This document shows, in pieces, positions 8,125-16,509 of a stretch of 64,000 nt of DNA. The translations under genes were made by a program, and so were the position numbers. Source of the DNA: Candidatus Magnetominusculus dajiuhuensis (GTDB lineage Bacteria > Nitrospirota > Thermodesulfovibrionia > Thermodesulfovibrionales > Magnetobacteriaceae); assembly GCA_015233465.1 (NCBI GenBank), contig JADFXP010000013.1:24730-88729 (forward strand), given 5' to 3'. The first letter of the stretch is position 1. Each line of letters opens with the position of its first letter. The notes below the pieces were generated by a model, which made no database searches, had not been told where the DNA came from, and worked only from the letters and a program-made list of their open reading frames with translations.

Positions 8125-8973
8125 ATGTTAAAACTCGTTGACGGTATCGTAGAATTATACAAAAAAGTGGCTACTTCTATTCCTCCAGATATAGAAGAAG
8201 CCCTACGCAATACCCTTAAACTCGAAAATCCAGACTCCAATGCCTATAAGGCTTTAGAAATAATCCTTGAAAATATCAAGCTGGCAAGAAAGGAAGGCAG
8301 ACCTATATGTCAAGATACTGGTATTCCAATCTTCTCAGTTAAACTACCAAGCGGGCTTGTACAAAGAGATATTAAAGAAATAATCCTTGAGGCAACCACA
8401 CTTGCTATTAAAAAAGTCCCGCTTAGGGCTAATAACATAGATATTATAAATGACCTTCCAATAGATTCTGACAAGGATTCTGGAATGCCTATAATTAATT
8501 TTTCAGAACATGAAAGACAGTCTCTTATAGTTGATTTGATGTTAAAGGGCGCAGGGTGTGAGAATGCTGGCAGGATGTATAAACTCCCAGATATGTCATT
8601 AAATGCACAAAGAGATCTGGATGGAATCAGGCGGTGCGTAATTGATGCAGTGATACAAATTCAGGGTAAGGCGTGTCCTCCGTACACTATAGCTGTTGCA
8701 GTTGGAGGATCAAGAGATCAGGTCACAGCATTATCAAAAAAACTACTTTTTAATAAGATAAATACTATAAATCCAAGCCCAACGCTTGCTAAATTAGAAG
8801 AAACACTACTTGCGGATATTAATTCCCTAAATATTGGGACAGCCGGATTATCTGGGGCAGTTACAGCTTTTAAGGTCATAATTGGCGCTCAAAAGCGTCA
8901 TCCAGCATCATTTTTTGTAGATGTATCATTTGCATGTTGGGCAAATCGTAGAGGCAGGTTAATTTGGAGTTAA
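8125..8973 (+). CDS. Class I fumarate hydratase, alpha subunit
   Basis: The 282-residue protein matches the N-terminal (alpha) part of two-subunit iron-sulfur fumarases: RPICQDTGIPIF, the cluster cysteine region LKGAGCENAGRM, and ACPPYTIAVAVGG with a third cysteine. It would hydrate fumarate to malate using a [4Fe-4S] cluster. The beta subunit that normally follows is absent: the next 180 bases are an inverted pair of GC-rich repeats and then cooC. The length is normal for an alpha subunit, so it is not truncated; beta may be encoded elsewhere. L(+)-tartrate dehydratase alpha is an alternative. Confidence 0.83.
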   Translation: MLKLVDGIVELYKKVATSIPPDIEEALRNTLKLENPDSNAYKALEIILENIKLARKEGRPICQDTGIPIFSVKLPSGLVQRDIKEIILEATTLAIKKVPLRANNIDIINDLPIDSDKDSGMPIINFSEHERQSLIVDLMLKGAGCENAGRMYKLPDMSLNAQRDLDGIRRCVIDAVIQIQGKACPPYTIAVAVGGSRDQVTALSKKLLFNKINTINPSPTLAKLEETLLADINSLNIGTAGLSGAVTAFKVIIGAQKRHPASFFVDVSFACWANRRGRLIWS

Positions 8974-8978
8974 TTTTC

Positions 8979-9030
8979 TTTAAGGGCTCTGCCCTTAAAA
9001 ATCCCGCAAGGAGGCTCGCCCCCTTGACCC
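8979..9030 (+). repeat. GC-rich double-hairpin repeat, copy 1
   Basis: Two small hairpins (TTAAGGGC-TCT-GCCCTTAA, then AAGGAGGCTCGCCCCCTT) are joined by AAAATCCCGC. The copy lies just downstream of the fumarase gene and faces copy 2 in inverted orientation. Confidence 0.8.
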
Positions 9031-9090
9031 ATTAATCTTTATATTAATTGCTTAATGAAAAAACTTGTTATTATAAATAACCCAAAATTA

Positions 9091-9149
9091 CGGGTTCAAA
9101 GGGACGAGTCCCTTTGCAGGGATTTTTAAGGGGCAGAGCCCCTTAAAGA
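9091..9149 (-). repeat. GC-rich double-hairpin repeat, copy 2 (inverted relative to copy 1)
   Basis: Read on the minus strand it matches copy 1: an AAGGGGCTCTGCCCCTT hairpin, the AAAAATCCCTG spacer and a CAAAGGGACTCGTCCCTTTG hairpin. With copy 1 it encloses about 60 AT-rich bases, giving an about 170-base unit with long terminal inverted repeats. Its outer edge includes AAAGAGG, which is the likely ribosome-binding site of cooC. Confidence 0.8.
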
Positions 9150-9155
9150 GGTTAT

Positions 9156-9917
9156 ATGGCAAAAACTATAGCATTTGCAGGTAAAGGCGGCACAGGCAAA
9201 ACTACATTAGCAGCATTAACTGTTAGATATTTAATAGAAAAAACGGGCAGGCCGATACTTGCAGTTGATGCTGACAGCAATTCATGTTTAAATGAAGCGC
9301 TTGGGGTTAGCGTACATACAACTATCGGAAAGATACGAGAGGAATCTCTTGCAGCGATACGTTCAAGCGGAGGAAGACCCGGTGGAATGTCAACAGAGGA
9401 ATTATTTAATTATCGAGTCCAGCAGTCAATAATAGAGGCAAAGGGGTTTGATTTATTAGTGATGGGCAGACCTGAAGGTGCTGGGTGTTATTGTGCTGCT
9501 AATAATATAATAAGAAAATATACAGATATGCTTTCAGATGATTATCCATTTGTAGTGATTGACAATGAGGCAGGGATGGAGCATCTAAGCAGACGAACCA
9601 CCCATAAGGTAGATGTTCTTTTTATAGTCAGCGACTGTACGGTAAAAGGAATAAAGACTGCAAAGAGAATAGTTGACTTGGTTGCAGAGCTTGCACTTGA
9701 GATAGACCAGTCAGTAGTTATTATTAATCGCGCTAAGGAAGATGAGGGATTGATTGCGCTTGCAAAGGAATATGGATTAACTTTGGCAGGTGAAATTCCT
9801 GATGACAGAGAAATCTTTGATATTGACCTAAAAGGCGGGACTGTTTTTGATATTCCAGAGAGTTCAAATTGTAAAAAAATAGGATATTCAATGTTTGATA
9901 CATTTATTAAGATTTAA
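9156..9917 (+). CDS. cooC: CooC-type ATPase for carbon monoxide dehydrogenase nickel insertion
   Basis: The 253-residue cytoplasmic protein has a deviant Walker A, GKGGTGKTT, of the MinD/CooC family, followed by VDADSNSCLNEALG and GRPEGAGCYCAANN, whose CxC motif is the metal-binding and dimerisation signature of CooC. It loads nickel into the active site of anaerobic CO dehydrogenase and so points to a Wood-Ljungdahl or CO-oxidising enzyme elsewhere in the genome; no CODH gene is in this window. The ATG is preceded by AAAGAGG lying in the edge of a GC-rich repeat. Confidence 0.88.
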   Translation: MAKTIAFAGKGGTGKTTLAALTVRYLIEKTGRPILAVDADSNSCLNEALGVSVHTTIGKIREESLAAIRSSGGRPGGMSTEELFNYRVQQSIIEAKGFDLLVMGRPEGAGCYCAANNIIRKYTDMLSDDYPFVVIDNEAGMEHLSRRTTHKVDVLFIVSDCTVKGIKTAKRIVDLVAELALEIDQSVVIINRAKEDEGLIALAKEYGLTLAGEIPDDREIFDIDLKGGTVFDIPESSNCKKIGYSMFDTFIKI

Positions 9918-9942
9918 TTTTAAATATTTGTTATAATTATCA

Positions 9943-11190
9943 ATGGATAAAAGAAGGGTAGTAATAACAGGACTTGGAGCAGTGACATCCATAGGGATAG
10001 GGAAAGAAGAGTTTTGGAATGCCTCTATAAACGGGGAATCTGGAGTTAAGTTAATAGATTTTTTTGATGCCTCACTATTTTCATCAAAGATCGCTTCATA
10101 TATTACAAATTTTGACCCCCTTAATTATCTTGATAAACAGGTAGCAAAAAGAACAGATAGATTTGTACATCTTGGGATAGCTGCAGCAGCCCTTGCGATA
10201 GATGATGGCCAGCTAAAACTTGAAGATGTTGATAGAACCAGAGTCGGTACTATAATAGGTTCAGGGCTTGGCGGAATATTATTTCATGAAGAGCAGATAC
10301 TTGCTGGATATGAAAAGGGAGTTCATAGGTTAAACCCTTATTGCGTGCCAAGGATTTCACCAAACGCAGTTTCAGGACAGATAGCGATAAGGTTTAATGC
10401 ACAAGGCCCAAGCATGGTAATATCAACTGCCTGTTCTTCTGGAAATATTGCTATAGGCGAGGCATTTCGCAAGATTCAATATGGCGAGGCAGATATATGT
10501 ATAACTGGCGGAGTTGAGGCTCCTCTTACCCAATTTACATTTGGAGCCTATGATGCAATGCGTGTGCTTTCAAAGAGAAACAGCGCGCCAATTGAGGCAT
10601 CAAGACCATTTGATAAAGATAGAGACGGCTTTGTGCTTGGTGAAGGCGGAGGCATGTTAATCCTTGAAGAACTTCATTCTGCATTAAAACGAGGGGCAAA
10701 GATATACGCAGAGCTTGGCGGATACAGTCTAAATTCTGGCTCTTATAATATGGTAATACCTAAACCTGAGGCAGACGATATTGCAAAGGTGATGATAGAT
10801 TCTATCAAAGATGCTCAACTTGAAATCAGTGATATAGATTATATAAATGCTCATGGCACATCCACGCTGCAAAACGATAAGGCGGAATCAAAGGCAATCA
10901 CAGATGTCTTTAAGGAAAGGGCTAAGGAAGTAAATATCTCATCAACAAAATCAATGATTGGTCATACAATAGCAGCATCAGGGGCTTTAGAGACAATAAT
11001 TTGCTGCCTTGTTATTGAAAATAACATTATACCGCCTACAATAAATTATCATACGCCAGACCCAGATTGCGATTTAAATTATACTCCAAATACAGCGGTT
11101 AAAAAGACAGTGAATAATTGCATCACAAACTCATTTGGTTTTGGATCAAGCAACTCCTGCCTCATTATAAAGAGGTTTATAAATAACTAA
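9943..11190 (+). CDS. fabF: 3-oxoacyl-ACP synthase II (KAS II, FabF-like)
   Basis: The 415-residue condensing enzyme carries the Cys-His-His triad in STACSSGN, INAHGTST and SMIGHTIAASGALE, and starts RRVVITGLGAVTSIG as FabF does. It elongates acyl-ACP with malonyl-ACP. The acyl carrier protein gene follows 11 bases later. Housekeeping fab genes usually have acpP before fabF, so this reversed pair with a slightly divergent ACP could serve a specialised acyl product rather than bulk lipid (inference). Confidence 0.88.
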   Translation: MDKRRVVITGLGAVTSIGIGKEEFWNASINGESGVKLIDFFDASLFSSKIASYITNFDPLNYLDKQVAKRTDRFVHLGIAAAALAIDDGQLKLEDVDRTRVGTIIGSGLGGILFHEEQILAGYEKGVHRLNPYCVPRISPNAVSGQIAIRFNAQGPSMVISTACSSGNIAIGEAFRKIQYGEADICITGGVEAPLTQFTFGAYDAMRVLSKRNSAPIEASRPFDKDRDGFVLGEGGGMLILEELHSALKRGAKIYAELGGYSLNSGSYNMVIPKPEADDIAKVMIDSIKDAQLEISDIDYINAHGTSTLQNDKAESKAITDVFKERAKEVNISSTKSMIGHTIAASGALETIICCLVIENNIIPPTINYHTPDPDCDLNYTPNTAVKKTVNNCITNSFGFGSSNSCLIIKRFINN

Positions 11191-11201
11191 GCAGGTTAAA
11201 A

Positions 11202-11453
11202 ATGGACAAAAAAGAGATACAAAAAAAGGTAATTGATATAATAACTGAAAATCGGGATATGGATAAGTCTCTGATAACCCCTGAATCATCGCTTAGAGAT
11301 GACCTTGGAATGGATTCATTTGAGGCTATGGAGTTTATATTTTATCTTGAAGAGACCTACAATATCAAGATACCTGACAGCGATCTAGTAAAACTGCGAG
11401 TTATAAAAGATATTGTTGATTATCTTGAAATTCGTTTTAATGAAAAAAACTAA
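11202..11453 (+). CDS. Acyl carrier protein
   Basis: The 83-residue acidic four-helix protein has the phosphopantetheine serine in DDLGMDSFEAMEF (Ser about residue 39) and an ACP-like C-terminus (IKDIVDYLE). The motif is DSF rather than the usual DSL of housekeeping AcpP. It is 11 bases behind the FabF-like gene and is its probable partner. A dedicated ACP for a secondary pathway is as likely as the primary one. Confidence 0.85.
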   Translation: MDKKEIQKKVIDIITENRDMDKSLITPESSLRDDLGMDSFEAMEFIFYLEETYNIKIPDSDLVKLRVIKDIVDYLEIRFNEKN

Positions 11454-11507
11454 CTGCTTATAATCCCGCATTGGTTTGTTCTAAAGAGGATTCTCTTATC
11501 TAAAATT

Positions 11508-12416
11508 ATGACAATTGATAATAATAAAGATCCAATAAATAGAAGAACATTTCTGCGTAATATGATGTGGCTGGGAACAGGCGTAATATCTGGATTTTCT
11601 CTAATAGAGGGACGAAGGGAAATAGATAAAACAGAGATTACTTATCACAACATCAAGACAGAAAAACTTAAAAAAAACATAAAGATAGTCCACCTAACTG
11701 ATCTGCATCTGGATGAAGGCTCCAGAAGATTAAACACAATTGAACTGATAAATAATCAAGAGCCAGACCTGATTTTAATGACAGGCGATTATACAAATTC
11801 AAACTATTATCATCAAGTCAATCAGTCAATAGTTAAAGATTATATGAATAGTTTAAGGTCTATATACGGGATATATTCAACCTTTGGTAATTGGGATATA
11901 GGTTATGAAAGAAGGATGTTTAATGGAACAGAGGTCAAGACAATCAGAGACAGCCATGTGGAAATTGCATTAGGAGAAGATAGAATTAACCTTGTAGGAT
12001 TGGATTATTTTAAGGAAGATAATTATACAAAATTCAAGACGGATAAGATCTTTAAGCAAATAAATTCAGATACTTATAATATATTTATGTATCATACGCC
12101 AGATTTGATAGAAGACATCTCTCAAAGCGGGAAGATTGACCTATATTTAGCAGGTCATACACATGGCGGGCAGATAAGGGTACCATTTTTACGTTATTTA
12201 ACCAATGGTGCAGGAGATTTAAATAGTGAATTTCCATATTCAGGGGCAATTGTAACGCTTTCTAAATTTGGGACAAAATATCAATCAGGGATATTTACAG
12301 TAGGACAGACAAAACTCTTTGTAGGAAGAGGCATAGGGGTTGGGCTTCATATAACTATAAGGATATTTTGTAGGCCTGAGATTGGAGTGTTTACTATTGG
12401 GCATGATGTGGTTTGA
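11508..12416 (+). CDS. Tat-exported calcineurin-like metallophosphoesterase
   Basis: The 302-residue protein has a twin-arginine signal (RRTFLR at 13-18 and a hydrophobic stretch) and the metallophosphoesterase motifs in order: HLTDLHLD, MTGDYTN, FGNWDIG (the GNHD motif with Trp for His), YHTPD and AGHTHGGQI. It resembles the YkuE/YaeI group, which hydrolyse phosphodiesters or UDP-diacylglucosamine-like lipids at the membrane; the substrate here is unknown. The GNHD change to GNWD occurs in some family members. It follows acp by 54 bases. Confidence 0.82.
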   Translation: MTIDNNKDPINRRTFLRNMMWLGTGVISGFSLIEGRREIDKTEITYHNIKTEKLKKNIKIVHLTDLHLDEGSRRLNTIELINNQEPDLILMTGDYTNSNYYHQVNQSIVKDYMNSLRSIYGIYSTFGNWDIGYERRMFNGTEVKTIRDSHVEIALGEDRINLVGLDYFKEDNYTKFKTDKIFKQINSDTYNIFMYHTPDLIEDISQSGKIDLYLAGHTHGGQIRVPFLRYLTNGAGDLNSEFPYSGAIVTLSKFGTKYQSGIFTVGQTKLFVGRGIGVGLHITIRIFCRPEIGVFTIGHDVV

Positions 12417-12482
12417 CCAAATATTGTATAATAAATAAGATTAATAGTTTTTCATATATTATTACCCATTAAAAGAATTTTT

Positions 12483-12674
12483 ATGCTAAATCATAGAAAC
12501 ATTAAAAATCTTACAAATTTAACCTATGAAGAAAAAGTTCAGATAGTTCATAATATGCAAAGAATTGCTAAGGAATTAAAAAAAAGCTCTTACGTTAAGC
12601 CTAATTCAATCGGTTTAAAGAAAGAAAGTGAAGAAATTTTAAGTGACTCAAAATATATGCAAAGAACAAAATAA
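12483..12674 (+). CDS. Hypothetical 63-residue protein
   Basis: A short Lys- and Asn-rich frame with a helical segment (TYEEKVQIVHNMQRIAKELKK). I recognise no family. There is no convincing ribosome-binding site. It faces a decayed gene on the opposite strand and may be part of the same degraded insertion. Confidence 0.35.
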   Translation: MLNHRNIKNLTNLTYEEKVQIVHNMQRIAKELKKSSYVKPNSIGLKKESEEILSDSKYMQRTK

Positions 12675-12679
12675 TATAA

Positions 12680-13101
12680 TCAATGAATTGTTTTTGAGAC
12701 CTTTTCAACTCCATTGATTAAATCTTCTATCTCATCCTTAGTTGGTTCTTTTCCTTTATTATGGTCACATAAATTTCTAAAATCTGCTAAATGCTGCTGA
12801 AATTTAGGAATGGCATCTTTTGGTTCATATAAATTAGTTTTTGTAATCCAATAAAATAACCTTCAATAATTTAATTAACTTCAAGAATATATTTCCTCTC
12901 TTTTTCAATCTTATACTGCTTAACAAAATCTTCTAAACGCTATAGTAAACAAAATTTAATTATTGCCAATGATTCAGAGTACCAAGACTGATAATTATCC
13001 TTAAAAGATGAACCACCACGATTCATATCATTAAGCAAATTATCCCCCTCTTCAATCAATTGGTCTAAGTCTTTTTTATATTTATCTAAGTTAGAAATCA
13101 T
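12680..13101 (-). pseudogene. Decayed gene with two stops and a frameshift
   Basis: From an ATG at 13101 the minus strand reads MISNLDKYKKDLDQLIEEGD, continues to a TAG in frame, then RLEDFVKQYKIEKERK, a TAA, then after a shift of frame LYEPKDAIPKFQQHLADF to a stop at 12680. The pieces make one coherent protein of about 140 residues if the lesions are ignored. RLEDFV..Y and AIPKF..QL recall uncharacterised proteins often found near restriction genes, but I cannot name the family with confidence. It is clearly non-functional as written. Confidence 0.65.
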
Positions 13102-13151
13102 ATTATATTATTCAATTCAAGGCAGATTAATGAATCTTTTAATCATGGGGT

Positions 13152-13198
13152 AAAGGGGGCAAGCCCCCTTTTGGGAGCTTGAGGGCAAAGCCCTCAAG
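13152..13198 (+). repeat. GC-rich double-hairpin repeat, copy 3 (divergent)
   Basis: AAAGGGGGCAAGCCCCCTTTT and then TTGAGGGCAAAGCCCTCAA form two adjacent hairpins, the same architecture as the other copies but different stem sequences. It lies just downstream of the thiolase gene and could also terminate its transcript. Confidence 0.7.
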
Positions 13199-13208
13199 AC
13201 AATAAAAT

Positions 13209-14390
13209 TTATTTAACTCTTTCTACGATTACTGCGATACCCTGTCCGCCGCCAATACATAATGAGGCAAGTCCGAGGTTTTTACTGCTTCTGACCATTT
13301 CATGTAATAATGTAATCAAGATCCTAGTACCGCTTGCGCCAACTGGATGGCCAATTGCAATTGCTCCGCCAAGCACATTAACCCTTGCCAAGTCCCACTT
13401 CATCTCTCTATGAACTGCGATTGACTGGGAAGCAAATGCCTCATTAATTTCAAGCAGATCAATATCATTAATATTGCATTTTGCCTTAGCAATTGCGCCC
13501 TTTGAAGCCTCTATTGGACCAAGACCCATAACTGAAGGATCAATGGCTGCTGAATGAGTGGAGACAACCTTAAATGCCCACTTTGGCTTTAAAGCCTCCA
13601 TCTTTGCCTTTGAAACAACCATAACTACGCCTGCCCCATCATTAATTCCTGAGGCATTACCAGCAGTAACTGTGCCGTCTTTTTTAAATGCCGGCCTGAG
13701 TTTACTTAATGTAGCAAGGGTAGTTCCTGCCTTTGGATATTCGTCTGTATCAAATACCTTATCATCACCCTTACGCTGTTTAATCCTTACAGCTACAATC
13801 TCGTCTTTGAACTTACCATCTTTTATTGACTGTTCTGCTTTTTGCTGCGAATGTGCAGCAAATTCATCCTGATCCTGACGAGTTATATTATGTTTTTCAG
13901 CAATGTTTTCAGCGGTTATTCCCATATGGCAGTCATACTGTTTGTCCCAAAGGGCATCACAGATCATGGAATCAACCATCTCTCCATTACCCATACGCTG
14001 TCCCCATCTTGCGCTCCTTAATAAATATGGGGCACCGCTCATATGCTCCGTGCCTCCAGCAATTATCATCTCTGAAGAACCTGAAGCTACTGCCTGAGCA
14101 GCTAATGCAACGGTCTTTAGTCCTGAACCGCAGACCTTATTTACAGTAAAAGCAGGAACCTCTATTGGAAGCCCAGACTTTAAGGTTGCCTGTCTTGAAA
14201 CATTCTGTCCAAGACCTGCCTGTATAACATTCCCTAAAATTACTTCATTAACATCTGCAGGATTAGCATTTGTTCTTGCAAGGATTTCCTTTATAACAAT
14301 TGAACCAAGCTCAATAGCATCTACAGATTGCAACGCTCCGCCAAATGACCCTACTGGAGTTCTTACTCCGCCAATGATATATGCTTCCAT
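13209..14390 (-). CDS. Acetyl-CoA C-acetyltransferase (thiolase)
   Basis: The 393-residue thiolase has the acylated cysteine in NKVCGSGLKTVALA, the NEAFA motif, the catalytic histidine in GGAIAIGHPVGASGTR and the second cysteine in CIGGGQGIA. It joins two acetyl-CoA to acetoacetyl-CoA, or runs in reverse in degradation. GGAGG precedes the ATG on the minus strand. An SDR reductase gene lies 86 bases upstream in the same direction, so the pair could make 3-hydroxybutyryl-CoA (PhaA/PhaB-like). No PHA synthase is present, so the end product is open. Confidence 0.92.
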   Translation of the reverse strand: MEAYIIGGVRTPVGSFGGALQSVDAIELGSIVIKEILARTNANPADVNEVILGNVIQAGLGQNVSRQATLKSGLPIEVPAFTVNKVCGSGLKTVALAAQAVASGSSEMIIAGGTEHMSGAPYLLRSARWGQRMGNGEMVDSMICDALWDKQYDCHMGITAENIAEKHNITRQDQDEFAAHSQQKAEQSIKDGKFKDEIVAVRIKQRKGDDKVFDTDEYPKAGTTLATLSKLRPAFKKDGTVTAGNASGINDGAGVVMVVSKAKMEALKPKWAFKVVSTHSAAIDPSVMGLGPIEASKGAIAKAKCNINDIDLLEINEAFASQSIAVHREMKWDLARVNVLGGAIAIGHPVGASGTRILITLLHEMVRSSKNLGLASLCIGGGQGIAVIVERVK

Positions 14391-14476
14391 TAAAAAACCT
14401 CCGATTATCTATATCATACAGAAGGGCAATCACAGTGGATTGCCCCTAAATTTTTAATAATGTCAATATTAACTTA

Positions 14477-15220
14477 CTATATCCTCATACCGCCGTCTAC
14501 TTCTATAACCCTTCCAGTAAAAAAGTCGTTTTCAATAATGAACTTTACTGTCATAGCGATCTCCTTCATCTCTCCAAGCCTTCCAGCAGGTATCTGCTTT
14601 ATAATCTTATCAAGTACATCCTGACGAATCTTTGCTACCATCTCTGTATTGATATAACCAGGGGCTATTGCGCCAACCCTGATTCCATATCTTGAAAGCT
14701 CTTTTGCCCAAGTAACGGTCATTGCGTCAACTGCTGACTTAGTTGCTGAATAATTGGTCTGTCCAAGATTTCCTGCACGGCTGATTGAAGAGATATTTAC
14801 AATTACACCCTTTACGCCAGCCTTAATCATCTGTCCTGCTGCCTCTCTGCCGCAAAGAAATACGCCTGTTAGATTTACAGCTATAACCTTATTCCAGTTA
14901 TCCATAGAAAACTTTAATATTTCTTTATCCTTTTCCCTGCAGAATAGTCCGTCAGATGTGATTCCAGCATTATTTACAAGGACATCTGGTGCTCCATTAT
15001 TCTTTACATATTCCTCAAAGAAACCAACAACAGAAGCCTCATCTGTTACATTAACAACTCTGCCGTCAATGCCAGTCTCTTTCTTTAACGCATCAAGATT
15101 TTCCTGAATAACATCAACTACAAAAGGAATTCCGCCAAGCTCCTTCATAGTAAGGGCAAACTGTTTACCCATTCCACGTCCGCCGCCGGTTATAATAATC
15201 TTTTTTCCTGCAATATCCAT
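14477..15220 (-). CDS. SDR reductase, FabG/PhaB-like
   Basis: The 247-residue short-chain dehydrogenase has the NAD(P) motif TGGGRGMG at 11-18, NNAG, the catalytic serine in NISSISR, YSATK (Tyr and Lys) and a C-terminal FFTGRVIEVDGGM, all typical of 3-oxoacyl-ACP or acetoacetyl-CoA reductases. A strong AGGAGG precedes the ATG. Its place beside a thiolase favours acetoacetyl-CoA as substrate, but FabG activity on ACP substrates cannot be excluded. Confidence 0.87.
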   Translation of the reverse strand: MDIAGKKIIITGGGRGMGKQFALTMKELGGIPFVVDVIQENLDALKKETGIDGRVVNVTDEASVVGFFEEYVKNNGAPDVLVNNAGITSDGLFCREKDKEILKFSMDNWNKVIAVNLTGVFLCGREAAGQMIKAGVKGVIVNISSISRAGNLGQTNYSATKSAVDAMTVTWAKELSRYGIRVGAIAPGYINTEMVAKIRQDVLDKIIKQIPAGRLGEMKEIAMTVKFIIENDFFTGRVIEVDGGMRI

Positions 15221-15268
15221 TTTAAAATCCTCCTAATAATTTTTATATTTGATAAAGATCAAATTTAT

Positions 15269-15295
15269 GGGAACAGGGTCTAAGACCCGTTTTAA
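15269..15295. repeat. GGGTCTaAGACCC palindromic repeat
   Basis: A short palindrome (CAGGGTCTAAGACCCGTTT) between fabG and asd. A near-identical copy is built into the hpt coding sequence (22079-22100) and a related stem occurs in the repeat at 41515-41563. Confidence 0.6.
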
Positions 15296-15299
15296 ATTA

Positions 15300-16313
15300 T
15301 TATAATATTAATCTCTCAGCAATCTGCACAGCATTAAGGGCAGCGCCCTTTCTTAGATTATCTGAAACAACCCACATATTTATACCATTTTCAATACTCT
15401 CATCCTCTCTGATACGCCCAACATACACATTATCCTTAGAAGCTGCATCAATAGCCATAGGATATATATTTTTCTGAGGGGCATCATACACCGTAACCCC
15501 TTCGGCAGTTGATAAAATCGCCCTTACCTCATTGGCAGAGAGTTTCTTTTTTGTCTCTATATTTACGGCCTCGCTATGTCCTCTAAACACTGGTACTCTA
15601 ACCGTTGTGGCAGTAACCCTGATAGAGGCATCACCCATAATCTTTTTAGTCTCAAGCACCATCTTCATCTCTTCTTTTGTGTAGCCGTTTTCTAAAAACA
15701 CATCTATATGAGGGAGACAATTAAATGCAATCCTATAAGGATAGACCTTACATATAGGATCCTGAAAACTTAGTAACGCCTTAGTCTGATCCATAAGCTC
15801 TCTTATAGCCTTATTTCCAGTACCAGAAACCGCTTGAAATGTAGTGACAACCACACGGGTAATGGCAGCTGCATCATGAATTGGTTTTAGCGCAACAACC
15901 ATCTGAATGGTAGAACAATTTGGATTAGCGATAATCCCTTTATGCTTTAAAATATCCTGCGGATTTACCTCAGGAACCACAAGCGGAACCTCTGGATCCA
16001 TCCTCCATTGACTTGAATTATCAATAACCACACAGCCGTCTTTGGCGGATATTGGGGCAAACTCCTTGCTGACCGACCCTCCAGCTGAATAAAGGGCAAT
16101 ATCAATACCCTTAAAGACATCCTTGGTCAGAAGTTCAACCTCTACCTCATCACCCTTATACTCTATCATTGTGCCAGCAGAACGCTGAGATGCAAATAGC
16201 CGCAGTTTACTGATTGGAAATTTACGCTCTTGGAGTATTTCAACCATCTCCCTGCCTACAGCACCTGTAGCACCGACAACAGCCACAACATACTTATCCT
16301 TTTTCTTGATCAT
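15300..16313 (-). CDS. asd: Aspartate-semialdehyde dehydrogenase
   Basis: The 337-residue enzyme reduces aspartyl phosphate to aspartate semialdehyde on the route to lysine, threonine and methionine. It shows the nucleotide motif GATGAVGREM, the catalytic cysteine in NPNCSTIQMV, and the catalytic histidine in RVPVFRGHSEAV. Length is normal. The GAGGGAA ribosome-binding site precedes the ATG at 16313. It heads the asd-fabG-thiolase run on the minus strand and is divergent from the ATPase/TOPRIM pair. Confidence 0.95.
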   Translation of the reverse strand: MIKKKDKYVVAVVGATGAVGREMVEILQERKFPISKLRLFASQRSAGTMIEYKGDEVEVELLTKDVFKGIDIALYSAGGSVSKEFAPISAKDGCVVIDNSSQWRMDPEVPLVVPEVNPQDILKHKGIIANPNCSTIQMVVALKPIHDAAAITRVVVTTFQAVSGTGNKAIRELMDQTKALLSFQDPICKVYPYRIAFNCLPHIDVFLENGYTKEEMKMVLETKKIMGDASIRVTATTVRVPVFRGHSEAVNIETKKKLSANEVRAILSTAEGVTVYDAPQKNIYPMAIDAASKDNVYVGRIREDESIENGINMWVVSDNLRKGAALNAVQIAERLIL

Positions 16314-16509
16314 CTTGGAAAATTCCCTCTATTAAATTGATAATGGCATTACAGCTTTTAGATATTATCATAATAGTATTATTTTGTACAAGTTTTTTGA
16401 TGATAGAGAATATTTATAGAAAATTTAAATGGAGAAATTGACAAACATTCTGATTAAATGTTAATTAAAATTATAAATAAAATCTATTAATTCAAACGGA
16501 TAACTATTT

